NCBI GenBank assembly: GCA_900543885.1
Contig: UQTA01000009.1
Coordinates: 9,255 to 73,254, forward strand
Origin: an uncultured Clostridium sp.
GTDB taxonomy: Bacteria; Bacillota; Clostridia; Lachnospirales; Lachnospiraceae
DNA length: 64,000 nucleotides
Direction of reading: 5' to 3'
A program made the translations under genes and the position numbers. Positions within the stretch are counted from its first letter, which is position 1. The number at the start of each line of letters is the position of its first letter. The notes beneath the pieces are model-generated. The model had not been told where the DNA came from, ran no database searches, and saw only the letters and a list, made by a program, of their open reading frames with translations. Of this stretch, positions 58,263-64,000 are shown piece after piece.

Positions 58263-59663
58263 TTAGCCAGCCAGATGCATCATATTAATCAGTAAGATCC
58301 AGCTAAGTCCGTAGTAAGAAACAACAGCGACTAAGTCGTTTACCGTTGTGATCAGCGGACCGGAAGCTACAGCCGGGTCAACGTTGATCTTTTTAAAGAA
58401 CAATGGGATGCAGGTACCTACTGCACCGGATATTACCATTGCCATAAGCAGTGCAGTACCAATACAGCCAGATACAGCATAAGCAAATGCAAAAGTCTTT
58501 CCCTTTGCAACTACAATGTACAGACCAATGGCTGCAAAAGAAAGAAGTCCTAGGATCACACCGTTTGAGAAGGCGATGCGCATTTCTTTCCAGACAAGTT
58601 CTAATTTCTGCTTTCCTGTAAGAGATTCATCCATAAGAACACGGATCGTAACAGCCAGAGACTGGGTACCAACGTTTCCGGCCATGTCTAAGATCAGGGA
58701 CTGGAAGCACATGATCAGTGTCAGCTGGCTTACTACCTGCTCAAAGAGGCCTACAACAGAGGAAACTACCATACCAAGAGCCAACAGGATCAGCAGCCAG
58801 GGAAGACGTTTTTTCAGACTTTCCTTTAAAGGTTCCTTTAAATCTTCCTCAGCAGTCAGACCTGCAAACTTTGCATAATCTTCACCCATTTCATCATCCA
58901 CCAGATCTACGATGCTCTGGGAAGTAATAACGCCTAACAGTTTGTTATTATTATTAAGGACAGGTATAGAGTCCTCAGAATAATCTTTTAGTTTTTCGAT
59001 ACAGTCATCGATGAGCTCATGACCATATACATAAGGATAAGAAGTGACGATCAGGTCTTCCAGAGCGGAATCCTGTCTTGCAATAATAAGATCTTTCAGG
59101 TCCATTGCTCCATAAAAGGTCTGATCTTCTGTTACCATAAAAATGGTGGAAATATTATCATTCTTAGCGGCCTGTTCCACCAGACTGCTCATAGCCTGCT
59201 TGACCGTCAGATTTTCACGGATTACGATACAGTTTGTGGTCATCCAGCTGCCGATCTCATCTTCATCGAAAGCTGCGATCACAGCAATATCTTTTCTGGC
59301 ATCATCATCCAGAAGTTCTGTAAGAAGAGCACGCTTTTCCTTGGGAGTCATCTTTAATACGTCCACAACAGCGTCTGTTTCCATAGCAGAAAGGATAGAA
59401 GCAGCCTTCTTTACATCCATTTCATCTAGATATTCGGCAGCCTGTTTCTGATCGATATGCTCGAAAATATCAGAAAGCATATCAGTATCAAGGATACGGC
59501 AGATCTTGCGCCGTTCTGCCAGTGTCAGTTCCGGGAAAATGTCAGCAAGGTCATTTTCATGGTAATCTTCCAGTTTATTTCTCAGTACGCCTGGTGAGGC
59601 GTTGCTTCTGATCACAGACAGAATCTCCTGGCTGTGATCCTGAACTTGAATTTTGTTTTCCAT
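58263..59663 (-). CDS. mgtE: Magnesium transporter MgtE
   Basis: A 466-residue magnesium channel. The N domain (about 20-140) is the helical MgtE sensor, two CBS domains follow (about 140-270, with GAMDLKDLIIARQD and VITSQSIVDLVDDE), and a C-terminal region (about 290-466) has five membrane helices including MCFQSLILDMAGNVGTQSLAVTIR, the pore-forming signature. The cytosolic domains close the pore when cytoplasmic Mg is high. AAAGGAG precedes the ATG. A promoter lies about 340 bases upstream, leaving a long structured leader (59664-59998). Confidence 0.94.
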   Translation of the reverse strand: MENKIQVQDHSQEILSVIRSNASPGVLRNKLEDYHENDLADIFPELTLAERRKICRILDTDMLSDIFEHIDQKQAAEYLDEMDVKKAASILSAMETDAVVDVLKMTPKEKRALLTELLDDDARKDIAVIAAFDEDEIGSWMTTNCIVIRENLTVKQAMSSLVEQAAKNDNISTIFMVTEDQTFYGAMDLKDLIIARQDSALEDLIVTSYPYVYGHELIDDCIEKLKDYSEDSIPVLNNNNKLLGVITSQSIVDLVDDEMGEDYAKFAGLTAEEDLKEPLKESLKKRLPWLLILLALGMVVSSVVGLFEQVVSQLTLIMCFQSLILDMAGNVGTQSLAVTIRVLMDESLTGKQKLELVWKEMRIAFSNGVILGLLSFAAIGLYIVVAKGKTFAFAYAVSGCIGTALLMAMVISGAVGTCIPLFFKKINVDPAVASGPLITTVNDLVAVVSYYGLSWILLINMMHLAG

Positions 59664-59998
59664 TTCAGTCTCCTTTATTTACTTTTTTTTGCACAACAAA
59701 GCCTGCACAGCTTAAAAATGTGCAGAAGAAAAAATCGCAGGACCGATAACATCTGATCCTCCTTATTGCAGCTTTGCGATGTATATTACGGGAGTTGTAA
59801 AACGGGATAAGAAATGAAAAAGAAATTCTGTTAAGATCTATTGCTTAAGGCATTTTATATGAAACAGAACAGACTGCTTTTTTATTATATCCCGTGCGTC
59901 TACTTCGCCCATGACTATCGCAACCGTCCATTCTGTTCACCTGCCTTTTTTCGTAAGATTAATAGTTCATTGACCAGAAGTGTTTATTAACAACTTCT
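59664..59998 (-). promoter_or_regulatory. Long structured leader of mgtE; candidate metal-sensing riboswitch not matching the M-box
   Basis: On the minus strand, AAGGCA at the 5' side can pair with TGCCTT about 100 nt later and GAACAGAA with TTCTGTTTC. The same TTCTGTT can instead pair with AACAGAA further on, and ACGGGATA can pair with TATCCCGT. These are mutually exclusive folds. A terminator follows (59729-59780), then CTGCACA/TGTGCAG just before the site. The conserved GGTGAGGCTCC of the M-box is missing. Confidence 0.6.
59729..59780 (-). terminator. Terminator in the mgtE leader
   Basis: On the minus strand, ATCGCA pairs with TGCGAT, an inner GGATC/GGTCC stem closes a loop, and TTTTTTC follows. 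It lies upstream of the mgtE start, as in a riboswitch or attenuator. Confidence 0.65.
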
Positions 59999-60004
59999 TT
60001 ATAC

Positions 60005-60033
60005 ATTATATAGCCTGGTTTTAAAATTTTCAA
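60005..60033 (-). promoter_or_regulatory. Promoter of mgtE
   Basis: On the minus strand TTGAAA (60033-60028), a 17-base spacer and TATAAT (60010-60005). Confidence 0.8.
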
Positions 60034-60075
60034 TATAAAATGTAACCGGCTATTGATAAAAATGTGTAAAATCTA

Positions 60076-60176
60076 GTTACAGTTCAGCCTTGCGAAGATT
60101 TAGGGTCAAAAGTACGTTGAAAGCTTGCTTTTATAAGTACTTTTGGCGCTAAATCTTCATAAGGCTGAGCTGTAAC
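60076..60176 (-). repeat. Palindromic element, copy 3 (family P1, short form, inverted)
   Basis: A 101-bp imperfect palindrome, GTTACAGTTCAGCC to GGCTGAGCTGTAAC, with the AAGATTTAG/CTAAATCTT stem. Read on the minus strand it matches copies 1 and 2 except that the extra arm (TTCTTGCCCGC...GCGGACAAGAA) is absent. The flanks AAAATCTA and AAAATACA are similar, a possible worn duplication. Confidence 0.85.
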
Positions 60177-60209
60177 AAAATACAGAAAAAAATGTAAAAA
60201 AATTCATGA

Positions 60210-60254
60210 AAAAGGATGGTCAGGGAGACAAAAGTTGTTCCTGACCATCCTTAT
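60210..60254 (-). terminator. Terminator of the glcD-like gene
   Basis: On the minus strand, AAGGATGGTCAGG pairs with CCTGACCATCCTT across a loop and is followed by TTTTTC. A second perfect hairpin, CGCCTGA-CA-TCAGGCG, lies at 60275-60290 closer to the stop. Confidence 0.85.
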
Positions 60255-60307
60255 AAGGGAGGTATTCTCAAACGCCTGACATCAGGCGGGAAGGAGCTTA
60301 AAAATAG

Positions 60308-61726
60308 TTAGAGTTTATAGCATACCTTGCCTGGATTTAAGATCATCTTCGGGTCAAATACACGTTTGATTCCTTCCATTAATGCCATGTTGGTTTCGCC
60401 GATGGACTCTACCAGATAATGGATCTTACCGGAGCCGATACCATGTTCGCCGGATACCAGTCCGCCCTGTGCAGATGCTTCTTTATAGATAAGATCAAAG
60501 AATTTATCTACGCGCTTTTTAAATTCTTCCTCAGTAAGGTCATTAGAGCACTCATAAATATGAAGGTTTCCATCGCCGGCATGGCCAAAGGAACGGATCA
60601 CAAGTCCGCATTCCTCGCCAGTTTTATTTACAAATTCAAGATAAGAAGCAATCTTCGTAACAGGAACTACGACATCGCATTCATCCAGCAGTTTGGTCTC
60701 TTCCATGATCACTTCCAGGAAGGAAGAACGTGAAGCCCAGGCATCACGCATTTTTGCAGGACTGTCAGCAACTAAAACATCCATAGCACCGGCGTCTAAT
60801 ACAAGTTCAGCGGCCTGCTCCAGAAGTGTATATAACTGGTCGTCACTGTCAGAATCCAGTGTGATCAGAAGGTAAGCGCCAACAGGCTGACCGCCCATTT
60901 CCTGTGGGAAAACGGAACGTCCTGTATGGCGTTCAGAAGCAAGGACGATCTCACGCTCCATAAATTCGATGGTCTGCGGATTTAAAGAAGACATTTTCAG
61001 TTTTGGAACTGTTTCAAGTGCTGTTTTCAGGTCTTCAAATGGCACGATCAGAGAAGCGGTTGCCTTTGGAGCAGGAATGATCTTTAAAGTCAGTTCCGTG
61101 ATGATGCCCAGTGTACCTTCAGAACCGATCATCAGGTTTAACAGAGAATAGCCGGAAGAAGTCTTGGAAACAGTAGCGCCAAGGTGGGTGATCTCACCGG
61201 TTGGAAGGACAACGGTCATAGCGCGGACATAATCTCTGGTAGAACCATATTTAACAGCGCGCATACCGCCGGCATTTGTAGCAACATTTCCGCCTACGCA
61301 GGCAAATTTTTCACCTGGATCAGGAGGATACATCATGCCTTTTGGCAGGCAGTCGGCGGCAAGATCATTTAAAAGAACGCCGCACTCAATATTTACAACA
61401 AAATTTTCCAGATCATAATTTAGAATCCGGTTCATCTTAGACATGTCAAGGAGAACTCCGCCAAGAAGGGGTACAGCACCGCCTGCAAGTCCGGTTCCGG
61501 CACCTCTTGGGGTAACTGGAATTGTATGTTCATAGCAGATCTTCATAACAGCAGCTACTTCTTCTGTGGAGCGGGGCTGCACTACCAGATCAGGCATGTG
61601 TGTGCCGTAGATAGGCATTTCATCTCTGGAAAAATCAGGGTTGATATCGTCACCGGTAAGGATGTGATCCGATACCTGCTTAAGTTCAGAAATAATTTCA
61701 GGTGTAAGAGCATTATACTGTTCCAT
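60308..61726 (-). CDS. FAD-linked oxidase, GlcD/D-lactate dehydrogenase-like
   Basis: A 472-residue flavoprotein. Residues about 45-225 form the FAD_binding_4 domain (PVTPRGAGTGLAGGAVPL at about 76 and GMMYPPDPGEKFACVGGNVATNAGG at about 136), and 226-470 the FAD-oxidase C domain with IRSFGHAGDGNLHIY (about 379) and SGEHGIGSGK (about 430). It oxidises a 2-hydroxy acid, glycolate or D-lactate being usual. In anaerobes such enzymes often work with an EtfAB pair; none is encoded here. AGGAGG precedes the ATG. Confidence 0.9.
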   Translation of the reverse strand: MEQYNALTPEIISELKQVSDHILTGDDINPDFSRDEMPIYGTHMPDLVVQPRSTEEVAAVMKICYEHTIPVTPRGAGTGLAGGAVPLLGGVLLDMSKMNRILNYDLENFVVNIECGVLLNDLAADCLPKGMMYPPDPGEKFACVGGNVATNAGGMRAVKYGSTRDYVRAMTVVLPTGEITHLGATVSKTSSGYSLLNLMIGSEGTLGIITELTLKIIPAPKATASLIVPFEDLKTALETVPKLKMSSLNPQTIEFMEREIVLASERHTGRSVFPQEMGGQPVGAYLLITLDSDSDDQLYTLLEQAAELVLDAGAMDVLVADSPAKMRDAWASRSSFLEVIMEETKLLDECDVVVPVTKIASYLEFVNKTGEECGLVIRSFGHAGDGNLHIYECSNDLTEEEFKKRVDKFFDLIYKEASAQGGLVSGEHGIGSGKIHYLVESIGETNMALMEGIKRVFDPKMILNPGKVCYKL

Positions 61727-61865
61727 AGTTTGTATCCTCCTGTGCTGTTCGTGTACGTTTGGAATCTGGATGTGTTCTTCAGAAAATGATTCCGGGAGTA
61801 CATCATGATGATTAAAATTCCTGTCTTTTATTGAGAACAGAAAAATGGTTTCATCAGGTAAATAT

Positions 61866-61895
61866 ATTATATATAAAAGAAAAAAAATTAGGCAA
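61866..61895 (-). promoter_or_regulatory. Promoter of the glcD-like gene
   Basis: On the minus strand TTGCCT (61895-61890), an 18-base spacer and TATAAT (61871-61866). Confidence 0.6.
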
Positions 61896-62206
61896 TGTGT
61901 AAACTATACAAAGAAAAAATGGTAGTTTTGTACGTAATTTTATTAACAATATATAAAAAATTAGTTGAAAAAAATTTCCGCTTTTCAGAATGAAATTTCC
62001 ATAATTGAGGACATAATCGGGAAATATAAAAGAAAAGCGGAAAAAGTTTGCCGGTAAAAAAACAACCACATTGTCATGAAAATAACAAAACGAAAAATAG
62101 TCTCGCTGCGACATAAAAAAATGCTGTTTTTTTCTGGGAAAAACCAACAAAAATTGTGAAAAAGAGAAGAGTCATTGTAAAAGTCTAAGGTTTTTAAGGA
62201 ATCTGC
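61896..62206. other. AT-rich divergent intergenic region with one hairpin
   Basis: About 310 bases with no supported gene. TTTCCGCTTTTC (about 61976) is complementary to GAAAAGCGGAAA (about 62032), a 12-bp stem with a 45-base loop. No guanine-riboswitch or other aptamer is recognised. Confidence 0.5.
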
Positions 62207-62235
62207 TTGTATAGTGAAAATTTTTTCGTTATAAT
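62207..62235 (+). promoter_or_regulatory. Promoter of guaA
   Basis: TTGTAT at 62207-62212, a 17-base spacer and TATAAT at 62230-62235. Confidence 0.78.
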
Positions 62236-62304
62236 GAAATAAGATATATCAAAGCAAAACAGACGGAGTGCAGTTTTGCCATACAAAAATTAGGAGGAAG
62301 ACTC

Positions 62305-63849
62305 GTGAACAGAGAGAAGATTATTGTGATCGACTTCGGTGGACAGTACAATCAGCTGGTTGCCCGCCGTGTACGTGAGTGCAATGTTTATTGTGAGATC
62401 TATTCTTACAGAACGGATATTGAAAAGATCAAAGAAATGAATCCAAAGGGTATCATCTTAACCGGCGGACCAAACAGTGTATATGAAGAAGGTGCCGCAG
62501 CCTGCAGCAAAGAACTGTTTGAACTGGGAATCCCGGTACTTGGCTTGTGCTATGGCGCACAGCTGATGATGCATTTATTAGGTGGCCATGTATGTAAGGC
62601 TCCTGTTCGTGAGTACGGAAAGATCGAGGTAACAGTAGATCAGTCCAGCAAATTATTTAAAAATGTATCTGAAAAGACGATCTGCTGGATGAGCCATAAT
62701 GATTACATTGAAAAAGCAGCACCTGGATTTAAGATCATCGCTCATACAGATAACTGTCCGGTAGCAGCTGTTGAATGGGAAGAAAAGAACCTGTATGCGA
62801 TCCAGTATCATCCAGAGGTACTTCACACAGTAGAAGGAACGAAGATGCTGTCTAATTTCGTATACAATGTCTGCGGTTGTGCAGGCGATTGGAAGATGGA
62901 TGCTTTTGTTGAAAATACCATCAAAGCGATCCGTGCAAAAGTTGGAAACGGCAAGGTGCTGTGTGCATTGTCCGGTGGCGTAGATTCTTCCGTAGCAGCT
63001 GTTATGCTCGCAAAGGCAGTTGGTGATCAGCTGACCTGCGTGTTTGTAGATCATGGTCTTCTTCGTAAAAACGAAGGTGATGAAGTAGAAGAAGTATTTG
63101 GTCCAAACGGTCCATACAACTTAAACTTTATCCGTGTAAATGCTCAGGAGCGTTTCTACAGCAAATTAGCAGGTGTAGAAGAGCCGGAGAGAAAGCGTAA
63201 GATCATCGGAGAAGAATTTATCCGTGTATTTGAAGAAGAAGCAAAGAAAATCGGCGCTGTAGATTTCCTGGTACAGGGAACCATTTATCCAGACGTTGTA
63301 GAAAGCGGTCTTGGCGGTGAATCCGCAGTGATCAAGTCCCATCACAATGTAGGAGGACTTCCTGACTATGTAGATTTTAAAGAGATCATCGAACCTCTTC
63401 GTGATCTGTTCAAGGACGAAGTACGTAAGGCTGGCTTAGAGCTTGGTATTCCTGAAAAGCTGGTATACCGTCAGCCATTCCCAGGCCCTGGTCTTGGTAT
63501 CCGTATCATCGGCGAAGTAACTGCAGAAAAAGTAAAGATGGTACAGGAAGCAGATGCCATCTACCGCGAAGAAATTGCAAATGCAGGTCTTGACCGCAGC
63601 ATTGGCCAGTACTTTGCAGCACTGACCAACATGCGTTCTGTAGGCGTTATGGGTGATGAAAGAACCTATGACTATGCGATTGCCTTAAGAGCCGTAAACA
63701 CCATTGATTTTATGACTGCAGAAGCAGCAGAGATTCCGTGGGAAGTACTTGGAAAAGTAGCCAGCAGAATTGTCAATGAAGTAAAGCATGTAAACAGAGT
63801 GCTTTACGATTGTACCGGAAAGCCGCCGGCTACGATTGAGTTTGAATAG
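62305..63849 (+). CDS. guaA: GMP synthase (glutamine-hydrolysing), GTG start
   Basis: A 514-residue enzyme making GMP from XMP, ATP and glutamine. The glutamine amidotransferase domain (1 to about 190) has the nucleophile Cys in GLCYGAQLMMH (about 83) and the His-Glu pair in YHPEVLHT (about 171). The PP-loop ATP pyrophosphatase (about 200-395) has ALSGGVDSSVAAVML, and the C-terminal dimerisation domain ends with KPPATIEFE. The start is GTG 62305, seven bases after TAGGAGG. Confidence 0.97.
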   Translation: MNREKIIVIDFGGQYNQLVARRVRECNVYCEIYSYRTDIEKIKEMNPKGIILTGGPNSVYEEGAAACSKELFELGIPVLGLCYGAQLMMHLLGGHVCKAPVREYGKIEVTVDQSSKLFKNVSEKTICWMSHNDYIEKAAPGFKIIAHTDNCPVAAVEWEEKNLYAIQYHPEVLHTVEGTKMLSNFVYNVCGCAGDWKMDAFVENTIKAIRAKVGNGKVLCALSGGVDSSVAAVMLAKAVGDQLTCVFVDHGLLRKNEGDEVEEVFGPNGPYNLNFIRVNAQERFYSKLAGVEEPERKRKIIGEEFIRVFEEEAKKIGAVDFLVQGTIYPDVVESGLGGESAVIKSHHNVGGLPDYVDFKEIIEPLRDLFKDEVRKAGLELGIPEKLVYRQPFPGPGLGIRIIGEVTAEKVKMVQEADAIYREEIANAGLDRSIGQYFAALTNMRSVGVMGDERTYDYAIALRAVNTIDFMTAEAAEIPWEVLGKVASRIVNEVKHVNRVLYDCTGKPPATIEFE

Positions 63850-63852
63850 TTG

Positions 63853-63902
63853 GAGCAGAGCTTCAAAGCCTTTATTTTCAAGGGTTTTGAGGCTCTTTCC
63901 TT
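63853..63902 (+). terminator. Terminator of guaA
   Basis: GAGCTTCAAAGCC pairs imperfectly with GGTTTTGAGGCTC and is followed by a T-rich run. Confidence 0.75.
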
Positions 63903-64000
63903 TTAGAATTGCATTTTGATTGCATTTTTTTATTCAACTGCTCTGTGATAGATTGCTGTATGCTGATTGCTGGTGTAATCGGCAACACTGGTTGTTGCCG
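63903..64000. other. Non-coding window edge
   Basis: Two ATTGCATTTTGATTGCATTTTTT repeats-like segments, and CGGCAAC (63980) pairs with GTTGCCG (63994-64000). No gene is visible before the edge. Confidence 0.4.

Noticed and set aside
59664..59998. M-box (ykoK) magnesium riboswitch in the mgtE leader
   Set aside because: The conserved GGTGAGGCTCC block and the GACGCCAATGGGTCAACAGAA block are not found on the minus strand; a few short words on the plus strand match by chance.
61896..62206. Purine riboswitch before guaA
   Set aside because: The aptamer core could not be found; the region is AT-rich with one long-looped hairpin.

Overview
The window looks like chromosome of a gut-type anaerobic Clostridia, most likely a Lachnospiraceae member. 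This rests on low-to-mid GC, strong AGGAGG ribosome-binding sites, low-GC Gram-positive promoters, the infC-rpmI-rplT order, a DUF1540 protein, NifS/NifU without the other isc/suf genes, YesM/YesN-type regulators, an ECF folate S-component and a FliB-like protein. There is no transposase, integrase, phage gene or CRISPR array. Nearly all genes are on the plus strand; the minus-strand exceptions are a DUF2325 gene, a MATE pump, a two-component pair, a GNAT acetyltransferase, mgtE and a glcD-like oxidase.

Region by region. 1-9.5 kb: selenium and molybdenum-hydroxylase maturation genes (selD, yedF, yqeB, a cysteine-desulfurase-like gene, then yqeC and a mocA-like nucleotidyltransferase), a 24-residue membrane peptide gene with its own promoter and terminator, and a MATE transporter translationally coupled to a secreted glycosidase-like protein. 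9.6-11.5 kb: a Cys-rich DUF1540 protein, then infC (probable AUU start), rpmI and rplT behind an attenuator leader. 11.8-19.8 kb: an alpha-galactoside utilisation locus (LacI regulator, GH36 alpha-galactosidase, two ABC permeases, lipoprotein binding protein, GH4 glycosidase) with two matching palindromic operators, ending in a terminator and a pdxA remnant. 20.3-26.6 kb: MATE pump, two tRNA-Leu genes, an alkyltransferase-like protein lacking the catalytic Cys, a YesM/YesN pair and an HPr-like protein lacking the phosphorylatable His. 26.7-36.4 kb: MBL hydrolase, a THF riboswitch with folT, a MurJ/SpoVB-type flippase, nifS-nifU-mnmA, a cell-wall amidase lipoprotein, a secreted protein and an SseB-family protein.

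36.5-43.4 kb: a Tet(M)-like ribosome-protection GTPase fused to a C-terminal NYN/YacP (Rae1-like) nuclease domain, FliB, a tandem 124-bp repeat, an Mrp/NBP35 ATPase, a small alarmone synthetase and a GNAT protein. 43.5-53.4 kb: lrgAB, pepF, pyrF-pyrK-pyrD-pyrE, small membrane proteins, VanZ and an M29-type aminopeptidase. 53.4-64 kb: a BmrCD-like heterodimeric ABC exporter behind an attenuator with a candidate leader peptide, a second alarmone synthetase-like protein, mgtE behind a long structured leader, a glcD-like oxidase and guaA.

Three observations stand out. The first is the GTPase-nuclease fusion, whose two halves belong to families that both act at the ribosomal A site. The second is a set of palindromic, MITE-like intergenic elements: one family with 18-bp perfect inverted ends, an optional extra hairpin arm and a 9-bp flanking duplication, and a second family in tandem that carries in-frame ATG codons. 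The third is the number of structured leaders (infC, hpr-like, folT, MATE, ABC exporter, mgtE), of which only the folT leader clearly matches a known riboswitch class and the infC leader is of a known type.
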